Origin: Phytophthora sp. 'mugwort'
Lineage: Eukaryota > Oomycota > Peronosporomycetes > Peronosporales > Peronosporaceae
Reading direction: 5' to 3'
Assembly (NCBI GenBank): GCA_033558025.1
Contig: JAUCEF010000007.1
Location: forward strand, 6,262,001 to 6,326,000
DNA length: 64,000 bases
Shown: in pieces, positions 42,213 through 54,248 of the stretch
How the letters are laid out: every line of letters starts with the position of its first letter
Position numbering within the stretch: position 1 is the first letter of the stretch
The notes under the pieces: generated by a model
The model's database searches: none
Told to the model about the DNA's origin: nothing
What the model saw: the letters and a program-made list of their open reading frames with translations, nothing else
Made by a program: the position numbers and the translations under genes

Positions 42213-45200
42213 ATGGAAGACGAGAGCTTGTCGAGCGTGGACCAGTTCTTGCGGGACAATGGCTTCAGCATCTCAGACACGGCGCTGGGGCTGGCGTCCT
42301 TGAGCGGAGATGAGCTGCTTGACGACGAGCTTCTGCTGAGCGACGCTGAAGAGCGCCAGCCGACGCTAACAACGCGCAGAAGCCGCGACGAGTTCCCGCG
42401 TTTCGTGCTGTTGGAGGACGAAGACCTGCTACGGAATCACGACCAGCAGCGACTCAGTGGAGACAGAACCAGTGAACAACGAGACGACGACGCTGCCGCT
42501 TCTAGATCCTGGGCTAGTGCACAGGACGAACAGGAGCAGGACGAGTCGCTGGACCGGTCCATGCTCTTCGGGGGCTCCGAACTTTCTCTGTCTAGTGATA
42601 CACCCCCCATGGGTAATACCAGAGGCCAGACGACATTGTCAGCGCCGCCTTCTGCGGCCTCATCGTCCTCTGTGCAGCTGCTGGAGACACCAGGAGCGTC
42701 ACCTTTTGCGTCGGTGTACCAGATGACGCCGCAGCAGAAGGAAGAGAAGCAGGAGGGCGACAGCGCGGCGATGGTGTCGGCAGCTTCCTCGTCGTCCTTG
42801 CCATCGTCGTTGCTGCCGTCGCCTGTGCATTCCGGATCATCCATTGGATCTGGGAGAATGTTGGACGACGAATTGAATAACGCGCTAGGCGTGGCGAGGT
42901 CGTCGATTGGCAGGTTGAGCACTTCGTCGAGAAGGTCAAGAGAGGCGGTAGGGAAGAGGGAGAATGGAGGGAGTGACAGTGATCAACGCTCGCACCAATC
43001 AAAGACGTCTCAAACGTCGACGACGCAGAGGGTTTTGTTTACACAAGAGGGAGATGAAGAGCAGTCGATCGAAGAAAATATCCATAACGAGCATGTTGCT
43101 GAGTCAACGCGAGGTTCTGTTAATGTGTCTAGTAGTAGGTGGAGTGTGTCTCGAAGTGGCAGCTGTGAAGACCACGTGTCGCTTCACAAAGCCGAAGAGG
43201 AGAACGAGGATAAAAGTGTCAGAAACGTCACCATCGAAAGCGGACAAATAAGCGAACGTGGAGATGCAGTTGACATCGACGAAGGCGCTTGGGAGGGACT
43301 CAATGATCTACTCCGAAGAAATGGACTTCCAGCTCTGCGCTTTCGTCGTGTGGGATCAGGGGACGTGCTACCCGAGAAGGAGTCACTTTTTAACGTTATT
43401 CACGACTTTGGCGTGCAGTTACAACACAAGAATGAGGTAGGAAATGGTTTTAGATGGTTAATTGTCAATATTTCGGATACTGAGCTGCGTTTTACTGACT
43501 GGTCTCTTGATTGTTCTGTCGTGCAGACGATTCAAGATCTGGTCTTGGCGTCGAAGCGCAACTCAAGAGTACAAAGCAGACGAGATGGGGAGCTCCAAAG
43601 TATTGAGAAAAAGAAGGAGGATACGCGAAAGGCTTTGGAGAAAGCCCAAGCGGAAATTCAGCGTTTGAAGGTGAGATTTGGCAATGCTGCGACGTTAAAT
43701 ATTTGCTTTAGGGTTTCGTGTATCATGACTCACTCTTTTCTTCTTGCATCGTGACAGGTCATGCAGAAACAAGAAAGTGAAAACTCTGAGTTGTTATCCA
43801 AGAAGCTCAAAAACTCGTGTCTTCGTCTGCAGCAGCAACTTAAGGTTAGTGAACACCGTGTGAAAGCTAAAGAGGTTTTGGTCGAGAGGATGCAGACCAA
43901 GCTTCAGCAGCAAGTAGACAAGGAAAACATGAGTAAGACGCGCGACCGACGTGCGTTCCGTAACCTCCAGGATCGGGATCCACGACGTGCTAACCCGCGT
44001 GACAGTCAGGCGCTTGAAGCGATAGGGGTCTATGAAGCGCAGCGTGAGCAAATGCAGGAAGAAATGGATTATCTAAAGTCACAAGTGGCTGCCCTCAACA
44101 GCGAACTTCGTGACAAGGATAATTTCATTGCGCGACAGGAAACTGCAGCCTTGAAACACGACCCACCAGTGTGGGAGCACTACTCTGATGCAGACAGTGC
44201 GTCTGGATCTCAGTCTCGACTCCGACATCGTCCGGGCTCCACTTCTGTTGCTTCAGATGAAATGATGCTGGAGCAACTTGAAGCTGCTCGACGAGATCAA
44301 GAAATGGCCGCAGCAAAACTCCGGCATCGGGAAGCAGTGATGCTCAAGAAGGTTGCTATGATTGAACAGGAATTGCTAACAGCTCGTGAGACAATCGCCG
44401 AGCTGAAAGAGGAAACTGCGAACTTAACGCTAGAAGCGGAGTCACGTCCTAGTATCCGCGATTACCGTCTGAGTCAGCGGCGTATTCACCAACTGGAGCG
44501 ACAGGTGGCTGAGAATAAGCTGGCGTTGGAAGAGGCGAGTGATCTTGCTGAGCTGCGCAAGTACATGGGGACAAAAGAGCTCGTGGAACGTGATCGTCTC
44601 AACCATCGTCTGCATCTCAACCGGCTGAACACGCTTCCACGTGAGACAACCCTCGAGGTTGTGAAGCATGTTTGCCGTGTATTGCATCTGACAGACATTA
44701 CTTTGGTTGCCCCGAGCCTTGACAAGCTTTGCAGTGTGGTGGCCGCAGTCCCGCGCATGGAAAAATTCATCCGTGACGTCTGTGGGTTTGTTTTCTTGCA
44801 TTTGAATGAGAATATCGAGACAAAAGATGAAAGATTCGAGTTGGAGCAAGTGCTTCCAACGTTGCAACAGTGGATGATGGAAAGAAGGAAGCTGCATGTT
44901 TTGGAAGGGTTTAAGGCATCAATTATCACCGAGCTATGCAAGCGGGCGGTTGAGCCGAGTATTCTTGATGAGAGAGAGGACAGCAGTCATGAGGGGAGTC
45001 CTCCTAGCCATCCAACGACATTATCTCGAGCCGTTCACATCGTTTCGGAGCTTGTGGAGCTCGAGAAGAGTGTCATTCATTGTCGTGAAATTTACACGCA
45101 AGCCGCTGCAGAAGTGGAGGTAAGGTTGATGCTGATTAAGATGCTCGGATTCTCTGTATCTTACCGTTTCTTGTGTGTGATCCTCCCAGCGCCGTCCAAA

Positions 45201-45888
45201 TGTGCTGATCAACCAGATCGTGAGGCATTTCTCGCACCTTTTTCAAGTTAAAAGCCTCGATGGTGTTCTTCCAAAGATTAATGTAAGACCCACTGAATGG
45301 CAAGCAGGACGACAGTATCTGAATTAACATTATGAATGTTATTTTTACACTCGACAGGAAACGTATCTGCTCGTGAATGAGATGAAGAACTTTCTTCACG
45401 TTATTCGGGATCTTCTTCATTTGAGTACGTACCGTAGCATTAATTCGGTTTTGCTCCAGTTACTTATTTGAGTTTCCATACATTTCTCTTGTCTTATAGA
45501 GAAAGAGACGTCCTTAGTGCATTGTTTAAATGCCATCAAAGAGCGACTTCAGGACGACGCAATAGACTCGAAACGTGTGCGTCAGTCAGATGAATCTAAA
45601 GGTGAAGACACAAACCAGGAAAATGCCTACGGTGGCAACTCGCCAAACTTTGTCATTGAAAAACGTCTATCTCAGCCGAACGCTCAAGGTGGAAATAGCG
45701 ACCCAGACCTTGTTGGGGTTCGGCAAGTTCGCCAAATGAGCATTTTGGTACGAGAACTTAAGCGTGAACTGGGCGCTGCCACGATGGAGGAAATCCTGCC
45801 GAGAACGAAGCGATTGATGGAACTACTGAGCTTCTCCATTTATAACGTAGACCCAGAAGACGACGAAGATGAAAAAGCAACTCGGTAG
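42213..45888 (+). CDS. CEP70-like centrosomal coiled-coil protein
   Basis: Six exons: 42213-43436, 43527-43670, 43758-45119, 45190-45282, 45358-45424, 45500-45888, about 1092 aa. All introns (70-90 bp) have GT...AG ends and restore frame, e.g. ...EVE|RRPNVLINQIV. The N terminus is Ser/acid-rich and low complexity. From about residue 370 WEGLNDLLRRNGLPALRF resembles the WExxNxLLxxHGL start of CEP70, followed by coiled coil (RAFRNLQDRDPRR, YEAQREQMQEEMDYLKSQV, ETIAELKEETANLTLEAESRPS) and a helical C-terminal part. CEP70 binds gamma-tubulin and organises microtubules at centrosomes and basal bodies, fitting an organism with flagellate zoospores. Assignment rests on motif resemblance only. Confidence 0.62.
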
Positions 45889-46033
45889 CTGGTTCATGTA
45901 CATTGGTCAGGCTGGTTAAGTACAAGATCATTGCGGCTTATGCCGGGTTATTGATGCTGTGCAGGGAGAAAAGTCTTCAGAATGTCACGAAAATGATATA
46001 TTGGAGGATCCAAGAGAGCGTCCATGGCTTAGG

Positions 46034-46933
46034 CTACCGATTCATCTCGGGAAGGCTCGGGTCTTCTATAATTATGCTAGAAACTTCCACGTTCGTCTTG
46101 GTAGTGGCGAGTGGGAAAGGTGTGGTTGACTCCACGACAGTGTAGCTGCAATGCGGGAGTTCGTCCTTTGGAGACTGACAAGACGCCACAGGGACAACAG
46201 CGCCTCCAGCTGCAAAGCGAGAAGGGTGGAACATGCCGTACAGTGCCACTTGAACGAGTCCGAGCGATGCGTTGACGCTGGACGGGACGATCAGGAACAG
46301 GTCGAAGACGAGGAAGCCGTACACAACCCACAGCAGATTGTTGATGACTCCAGCGAGGATCATGGCAAAAGGTAACGAGGCCGAGGACCGAGTTTGCAGT
46401 ACCATTTTGATTGCAGCAAGAGGCGACGCGTAGAGCGCCAGGCTGGAAGCGACGGCAATGATACCGACAACCAGCGTCATGGTGTGCTGCGACTGGTGGA
46501 ACGCTCCGTTCATGCCCAGTACGACGTATAACGTCACGACTCCATTGCCGAATAGGGCGAACAAGCAGGTCTTGAGGACGGCTTTGTGTTCTGTGGCCCA
46601 GCGGATGTACACGATGAGGAAGACGACACTAAGTACGTCCCCTATGGCGTATGTAGTGAGGACGGGGAACATATTGCCCATGACGTAGCCGTACAGCATC
46701 CTATAGACAAGTCAATGAAGGTTAATGATCGCTGTAATTGTGGTAGATAACAACAAGAATTGAGCGTACCAGATGTGGTTGCAGACCCAGAGCGTAGCGA
46801 ACGGCAGGATGGAGACACTGCCGACATTGCGGTGGCGCTGGATGCGGAACACGGCGGACGAAGGACTCGCACACATGTACAACGCCGACAGTGTCGTGAC
46901 CACCTTCATGACGTCTTCGAACGAGACCCCCAT
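46034..46933 (-). CDS. SWEET sugar transporter (MtN3/saliva family)
   Basis: Two exons: 46933-46770 and 46700-46034, about 276 aa; the 69-bp intron (GTACGC...ATAG) splits a Trp codon (NHIW|MLYGY). Seven predicted helices as two MtN3 triple-helix repeats around a linker helix: ALYMCASPSSAVFRIQRHRN...VGSVSILPFATLW in the first and LALYASPLAAIKMVLQTRSS...LPFAMILAGVINNLLWVVYG in the second. SWEETs move mono- and disaccharides down their gradient across plasma or internal membranes. The C-terminal tail is hydrophilic. The ATG at 46933 (MGVSFEDVMKVV) is preferred over an upstream in-frame one, since the added stretch is basic and unlike the family. Converges on the CEP70-like gene 146 bp away. Confidence 0.88.
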
Positions 46934-47769
46934 TGATCTTAATGACAGCACAAAGGGGTGAGGACCCGACCGAACGAGTAGGTACTTGAGCTGTAGAAAG
47001 TGGAATTTTAAGTGAAAGAAGGCCTCAGAACCGCGAGGCAGATGACGAGTTCGTCTTGCGTGGTCGCGGCCGGATCGAGTCTCCTCCTCTCGCATACAGT
47101 CACGCCATTCCCCGGTTTTCACTGACGGCTTGGAGCCTCGTGTGTGGCCATTCGTTCGCACCTTTCCGCCTGCAAGCGGACAAACCTCTCAGCTAACCCC
47201 AGGTGGACGGATAGACGGATGAGCACACCTCTCAGTGAACCCCGAGTGAGTCTGGGGCTCAGCAAAAATGTCACGAGACAGGCAATTTCAAGTTGAACCG
47301 ATCGAATCGTGAACGTAGAAGAGGGGAGGTTTCCGAGACTACTGTACATGTACGCTCGGATTTTTCGAATCGACCACCAGTACGCGAGGGTCACGAGGCA
47401 CCGGCAGGATTTGGCATGCACTCACGCTTCAGCATCGAGCACAGTTTCGAGTGTTTGTGGAAAAAAAAATAAAGATGCCGACCAAAAGGTAATAAGTTTC
47501 CAAAGAGTACTATATGTAAGTGTAGTGCATAATAATATAATAGGGGTTTCAGTTAATAATTCCTTGATGATTGATCGACGAGAAAACAGCGAAAACACAA
47601 GGAATGACTTTCATGGAAGGGGGACAGTTTATAGTTAGCAACACGAATCGTTCCAGAGCCACAGATTTACGTTGGGAGCCACCCACTTTCATCCTGAATA
47701 TCAGTCGGCAATATACCTCCGCCCGACTTCAAGAAGCTCACACAGCCAGAAGTCACCTTCCAGCTAGCG
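46934..47769. other. Intergenic, SWEET upstream region
   Basis: No supported gene. One TACATGTA site at 47344. Ends at the Harbinger relic. Confidence 0.5.
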
Positions 47770-48926
47770 ATGGCCCAGCAACTACGCGAGAGCAGCCACA
47801 CGGAGGTCGACGAAGACGATTCTGCAGATGACGACCTCCTTCCTGGCTTCATCGGGCTGCGGCATGCGTTGGATTCTGTGCACCACGCGGTGTCGCACAA
47901 GAACGTCGTACGATCAACAGCGCATCAGCGCTTGCTGTACACTCTTGGAGATAGTGAGTTCCGTATGTTTACACGGGTCTCAAAGGCTACCTTCAACGTG
48001 CTCATTGAGTTGATTCGTGACGATGTGGTCTTTCAACCCAAGCGCCACCAGACAACAAGCCACAGCGTGATGTGACAATACAACTTGCCGTGACACTAGA
48101 ATGGTACGGCGCATACGGAAATGCAAGTTCTATTGCCCATTTTGTGAGTATGGTATCGGCGCTGGAACCATTTCAAGCTACGTTTGTCGCGTTCAAACTG
48201 CTTTGTTGCGGCATTACCACGCTTTCGTAGCGTGGCCCAGTCGTCAGAAGCGGAGTGAGTCATCTGAGTTTCACGAAGATCGCTTTGGATTAACCGAAGG
48301 CTTTGTGGATGGAACACACGTGTCGCTAGACCAGAAACCGCACATCAACGGTGCCTTGCACTTTAACCGCAAGTGTCGGTACAGCTTCAACATGCAAATT
48401 GTGTGCAACGAAGACAAAGTGATTCTCCACGCGTTCACGGGCTGGCCGGGATGTTGCTGTGATTCGACTGTGTTTTCGAAGACACTAATTGCTCACCATC
48501 CGGATCGACTCTTCTCCGGCGATCAATACATCATTGGGGATACAGGCTAACTCCTCAGCACCCGTCTGATGACCCCGTGTAAGCGGCCAGCAGCCTTAGA
48601 AGACGAAACACTTTCTACAACGCGGTCATCTCATCAGCACGTGTCATAAACGAGAACTGCATTGTCCTTTTGAGAACCGCTGGATGGCGCTAAAGGGTGT
48701 CCACACTCAGATCAAGCGAAAAGAAGACTTTCTCCACGTCAACAATCAAGTTTTGGCCTGAGCTATGCTCCACAACATCGGCATTGCGCTTTTCGATGAA
48801 TGGGAGGACATGGTGCGGGATGATAAAGATGACGGTGACACTGACATTGACACTGCTGCTGATTCCGGTGGCACGGCCGCACGACAGAAGCGTGAGCGCA
48901 TCAAGACTGCACTACTTCGTTGCTAA
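47770..48926 (+). pseudogene. PIF/Harbinger-type (HARBI1-like) transposase, broken
   Basis: Starts with an open frame (MAQQLRESSHTEVDEDD, 47770-48075) containing FRMFTRVSKATFNVLIELI, the usual N-terminal helix. It continues in other frames with TTSRDVTIQLAVTLEWYG-like sequence, then GFVDGTHVSLDQKP (first Asp), RYSFNMQIVCNED, FTGWPGCCCDSTVFSK (second Asp) and SGDQYIIGDTG. It ends near 48926 with ENRWMALKGV, NNQVLACAMLHNIGIALFDEW and a charged tail. Stops and frameshifts around 48075, 48230 and 48550 destroy it. The DDE_Tnp_4 domain order is clear. Confidence 0.8.
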
Positions 48927-51346
48927 GCAAGTACTGGTTGACCAGCTCTGTCACTCCTTTTCTCGAATGCCACCGTTGCCTCAAACTGTTTTCCTGTGAA
49001 GCGATAGTCAACTTCGCTCGTTTCGCGACCGAACGTCTCGTTTTCTCAGACTCAACCGCGAAAACAGAGCCAAAATCTTTACGTTTCAAACTCTTGATTT
49101 TCCGTGGCTTTAGCAGCTGCAGCCTTTGCTGCGGCTGCGGCGGCGGCAGTAGAAGCCCTGACACCAGAAGTCTTTGTCGACGCTGGTCGGGTAGTAGTAG
49201 CAGTTCATTCGGAAGTGTACGCTGTCGGCTTTGTGCACCTCGAGCCAACCGCAAACCAAGTTCAGCTTCGTGGTATTCACTAGTGGGGCCGGATGCGGGG
49301 GACTGGACGTGGCAATAGCAACGATCTATTTGCCGTGGGACCCACATAGATGCGTGCAGTTACCAGCATTCACTGGCCGATGGACCCTAGAATCAGTTGC
49401 TGAACAACGCGTTCACAACCTCCTTTCGATTTGCTCACGTCTTCCTGCATGTTCTAGCTGTAGCGATCTAGAACGTCGATCGGGCAACGATTTCAATTCC
49501 AACAGCGTCAGTCCCGTGAAATTCATCCGCCTCACTAAAGCTGAAATGGTCTCATCTCTATCACTGTCGTCACCAACCTCCACTCGATCACGATAGTCCG
49601 GAAAACCAGTAGTAATATTGGAACGGAGGAGATTTTACACCATTGCATCATAAGACTGATGGCGCCTCTTCTCATTAATGATTTTCCGTCTGTGGGGATT
49701 TCAATGCTTCCGGGACCACTGTCAGCTGTAATTTGGTTGTCAAACGTCCACAGCACGAAGGTTGCTGTTACCGTCTTGCTTCAGGTACTCTTTCAAATTT
49801 TCCAGTTCTCAATGCCCTTGTACTTGAAATATAGCCCGGGTGCGGTTACCACGGTGCCTGTCTTCAGAATGTGACCTCGACATGGTCTAGCATACGGTAG
49901 GAGACACTTTTACCAAACACTTCATTTGGGTGAGGCAATCGTTTCATTTCAATTCAAAATGTCGTGTACTACAGTAAACCATTCACAGTTTTGAACCAGT
50001 GCGCGCTATCGTAGAAGCATTCTCAGTGCAGGAAACAAAATAAATTTGCTGACTTCATAACGTTATTATTATTATTAAAGCTGGGTCTGACGCTGCTCCA
50101 GCTCTCGGCACTGCAGGAAAAGAAACAGACGTTAAAAAGAAGAGCTCGCAGCTCTATTGGCTTTGTGATCTCTACGGCGTTTTTCATATGGTGCGTCAGC
50201 GCCTGGTTTATCATAGTGTAGGAACTACATGTATAATGCCTTGCTGTTTGTTAAAGTTTAAGTTTAAGTTTGGATGATGAAACATAAACTCTGCGTTGTC
50301 TCTTCGTCTGTCGTCGCCAGCAATGACTAACCTCCTGTTGTGTTTTAAGCCAAGACTCTTGGCCCCGACGGAGACTCTACGTCGCCTGATTTATCTGTGT
50401 GTGGGGCTCGCTCCGCTGTTACCCCCCCCCCCCCCCCCTATCCGGAATCGCAACCAGCCGTGAACCTTTCAGATATTGTGCCTGTGTGCAGTGATGATTT
50501 GTTGTCATGGGCGAAGTGTCGCCTTGCATGAAACAGACATGCATGCACGAGTTGCTAGTTTGTAGTGCTAAAATGAGAGACTCATAATGAACACATATAT
50601 ATATATATCCGTGCTGCATATGCACGTTGGCATGCTACTTTCACCAAACATCCCCATGCTTTGTAAGCAATTACGTCAGAAACTTATTGAAAGCATTTTC
50701 GCTCACTAGCGAAATCTTCCGAGCTACTCACTTACATTTTGCATCTACTTATGTGATGCCTCGCTCGACCATTGATTGTCCAACCTTACGTTATACTACC
50801 ACGCGGTACCGTAATGGCTGTCAAAGAGACAAAACTATTAGTAACTGGAATAATTACAAACTGGAGTGTGCCAGAAAATTTATTTTTAGTGGCTCGAGGA
50901 CATCGTCAAGAAGTTTCGAGCGCTGCACATAAAATGTTTGTTGCTGCTTGACAGCGATAGCGCGCACTCAGATACGACGCCGCCTCGTCGGTCAATTGGT
51001 CAACACTGAGGTCGCATTTTTGCCCCCCCACATTCACACAACAAGCAAGCCGCCGGGACCATTACAGCCTTCAAGTGCCACTATCGGCGGCTTAAGGTTC
51101 AACACACTCTCGATCAACCGGATGCTGACCCGTAGGCGGACCTGAGCGTCGTCGCCAAAGTGTGGTAGGCGGTGGCGTGAGCATCGATAGCTGGAACGAC
51201 GTGCTTATTGACAGTTTGTTAACTGTTGGAAGACACGTGCGAGTATGCGGAGCATCCGGGCGAACTAACGGCGGTGTTGTCACGCCTGTACACCTCCAAT
51301 ACGGTGTCGGTAGACGAGCTGCTGGACCCACAAGAAGAGAACATTT
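48927..51346. other. Long intergenic stretch, no supported gene
   Basis: Only short shadow frames. Holds an 18-C run at 50422-50439, one TACATGTA site at 50226, and an (AT)n stretch near 50600. Confidence 0.5.
50422..50439. repeat. Poly-C tract, 18 nt
   Basis: Longest of four C or G runs of 13 or more in the window; others at 17069-17081, 53769-53782 and 58520-58532. Confidence 0.9.
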
Positions 51347-52191
51347 CTAGCGGACGACTATCCGGATGAGGACTTCTGCTGCGTTGCGTTTGAGGTGGGC
51401 GTCGCACCGCATGGTCTTTAAGGTGGCGATGCTAACGATGGGGACGAGGAAGGATGTGGCTACTGTTGCCAGATTCCAGAAAACATGACCACTGAAGAAC
51501 TGCAGGAGCGTATTGAGCGAGTGGCCCACCTCTTTGTAAGCGCAGATGCGATGAGGTGTATTTAAGAGCTGTACAGGGGCTCCGAGCAATGCATTGTATT
51601 CCGAGAGGAGGGCGTAAGCAGATCGCAAGCAGTAGAAGTCGCTGATGGACTTCTTCATCACTCCTGTTGCAAAAAGATACATTCCCATAGTTAAGCAGAT
51701 CTCCAGCTGCGCCAGCATCTTCTTGTCGATGGGCTCCTGCCGATGTATAGTGAACTCGGCCGCTGCCGCACTCCTAGTACACGAAGATAATATCTAACCG
51801 TAAAGATGATATCTGATATTTGATTCGTTAAAATTGTAAATGATCATTCCTTAAGCAGCACTGCGAAATCCTACGAGACCAAACCCCAACCGCGTCTGCG
51901 ATGCGCCGTAAACGCGAGCTGAGTGCGAGGGCGATTTTCTCGCGCGCAAGCGCCGGCGACTAAGTCAATTCACTGACTTATCCTACAGTATTCCGTTTTA
52001 TCGGATTCAGTCTGCACGAGTCGTGCCTGGCCCCAAAAAGTACACACGGCAATCACGACGATGTCGCTATAATAGAAAAAGGGGGACTGCGTGAACGAAA
52101 GCATGCATAGCAGCTGGGAGCGATAAAACAGTGACAAGACCGTGCCAAGAATCAATAACAGGCTATCACCTGTTGTGTACTCTACCGACAT
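51347..52191 (-). CDS. Hypothetical small membrane protein (two-exon model)
   Basis: Minus strand, tentative exons 52191-51987 and 51762-51347 joined by a 224-bp intron (GTAGGA...GCAG) that restores frame (KTEYS|AEFTI), giving about 206 aa. Both parts are hydrophobic: GDSLLLILGTVLSLF and YYSDIVVIAVCTFWG in the first, and ICLTMGMYLFATGV and FWNLATVATSFLVPIVSIAT in the second, so four membrane segments are likely. No family is recognised. The intron is longer than others in the window, so the join is uncertain and the two parts may be separate or decayed. Confidence 0.35.
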
Positions 52192-52585
52192 CCACTGCGA
52201 TGGCTGTGAACTTCATGGTTAAGACCACTGTGCACGTGGTAAATTTGCAGTCTTATAAGATTTGGACAGTCCTAGTATAGAGGATCTCTGTTGCCAATGG
52301 TTCATGCGCCACACCTGTCCACAATGTCGCTCTTGATGCACGACTGTACGCGGCTATGCAAGCCAAGACTGGTTCAAGTTTTTCGCGTGACGACGAGGCA
52401 ACCACCAGCATATCAGCGGCACGTCTGAAGTCCTGACGGGCCGGTCAGATCTGGGCAGACCTCTGCAATCACGAGAAGTAACGCGCGTGCGGCCGGCCAA
52501 CTCCAGTCACGAGACGCGAAGAGGGTGCTTTCACTCCTCATTTCTCAACTTGCAAGCTATCGAGGACACACGCACAGGAAGCGAA

Positions 52586-53083
52586 ATGGACCAGCCCACA
52601 AGTCATCAACTCTTTGCTGGGACCAACAACGCGTTGGTGCACGAGCTCAAGATCACAGCTGAATGCATCCAAGACCTCGAGGTGGAGCTGGACGACGTGG
52701 TGATGGCGCTTAAGGAGGACCAAGAGGAGGTTGAGTTGTACTCGGACGAAATCGCCGACTGTTGCGACCGCATCAACGCCATCGACGAGTTTGTGCGCGA
52801 GATCGAAGCTGGGAATATTCCCGAGATGGCTGACGTACCGTCTGTCGTTGCCAACATGGCAGAAGAGCGCGAGGAGGAGGAAGCCATGCTCAAGCGGTTG
52901 GGTGAGGTTCGTGCGTGCCACGAAGAGCAGATCCGGCATCTGAACATTCGGTTGACGACGCTTCAAGAGGAGAGGCTGAGGCTGCAGAAGAAGGGGGCCC
53001 AGATCTGGTGCGTCCTAGGTCGCGCCGGTATCTTTGAGCTGGCGATACGGCGACTTGCTCAACGAGCCGTTAAAATCGTGTAG
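52586..53083 (+). CDS. Hypothetical coiled-coil protein
   Basis: 165 aa from the first ATG at 52586 (MDQPTSHQLFAGTNN); the frame is open further upstream without an ATG. Most of the protein is heptad-rich and acidic (ELKITAECIQDLEVELDDVV, EEREEEEAMLKRLGEVRACH, HLNIRLTTLQEERLRLQKK), so a long coiled coil is predicted, ending in a short basic helix. GC content and codon choice resemble the good genes of the window. No known family identified; a truncated piece of a motor or scaffold protein is possible. Confidence 0.55.
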   Translation: MDQPTSHQLFAGTNNALVHELKITAECIQDLEVELDDVVMALKEDQEEVELYSDEIADCCDRINAIDEFVREIEAGNIPEMADVPSVVANMAEEREEEEAMLKRLGEVRACHEEQIRHLNIRLTTLQEERLRLQKKGAQIWCVLGRAGIFELAIRRLAQRAVKIV

Positions 53084-54248
53084 GACTCACCAGAAGACGA
53101 CCAATATTTATTTTACGTACAACCAACAAAAATGGAGATACCAACTATTTTATCCACCGTAGTTATGGGCTTAAAGTGTGTTCTACTGTAGAATCTACAG
53201 GTGTAGTATATATGTAGTACATTACTACATGTATACATGCATATAATAGTGCTACGATGGATAGGCTTTGCTCGTGATCGAGTAGTGAGTCAACTCCGCT
53301 TGATTCATCGCGAGTAGACAAGCCTTCATCGCCATTTCTCGTGTCCGCAGGGTACGTTAGACGAGCCCCCTTTGTACTAATAAGTATGTAGCCCGTTGAC
53401 AATGCGTTGCCTATACCGGTGTAATACATGTACGTACATCGTCCATAGGCGTCGTCTGTAATGGTTATCGTTTCTGCACTAACAGACTGTCAAGCATAGA
53501 GCATGTGCGTCAACGAAAATGGGTGTATGTTGCGCAAGCCTCTTTGTACAGTACACATGTATAGTGATTGCAATGCTGCAACGAGGCTGCGCTAGTTTCT
53601 ACGTTAAATCGTCAAGGTGTCTACATGTACGTGGTAAGTCGTATATGCCCTGTCATCAACCTGGTCTGGGGTGGTGGCCTCTTCCATCCACCTCCATGGG
53701 TCTCTGAGGTCAAGACCACACCAACTACCGTATAAAAACAACGTCTGCCGCGAAGAGAGGTGGGTGAAGGGGGGGGGGGGGGCAGAGCGATGATCGATTG
53801 TCCTCGCCGCTATTTCTGGTGCGGACGGCCTTTGATAGACGTGTGTGTATCAATGAGGTTTTTTTTTTTTTTTATACATGTTGCGTACATACCAAAGAAG
53901 AAGGAGTTGAGAGCTTCTGTTTCGGTAAATTCACGATGGAAATAATGTAGATATTCCGAGCGGATAGCGACGACATCTTATCTACACTGTACTAAGTTAT
54001 TCCGTTAATGTAATACCCGCAATATTGATATTATACTATTTTTCCCATGCCCTGTCCTACAGTGTATGGCGTTTTGTTCCGACGCCTCGTGTATGCATTG
54101 TGGCCCCGGTACGCCTGCTTTCTGTTGAGGATACTGGTTGCCTCTCCCTACCGTATTTCGCATGTAGACCACCACACCCCATGCTTAAAAAAAAAACATT
54201 ACCCTGTCAAAAATGATGCTCCAAATTTATGAAAAGAAAAGTTTATTT
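53084..54248. other. Intergenic, TACATGTA-rich, poly-G and poly-T runs
   Basis: No gene seen. TACATGTA at 53226, 53425 and 53622, a 14-G run at 53769-53782 and a long T run near 53860. Confidence 0.5.
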
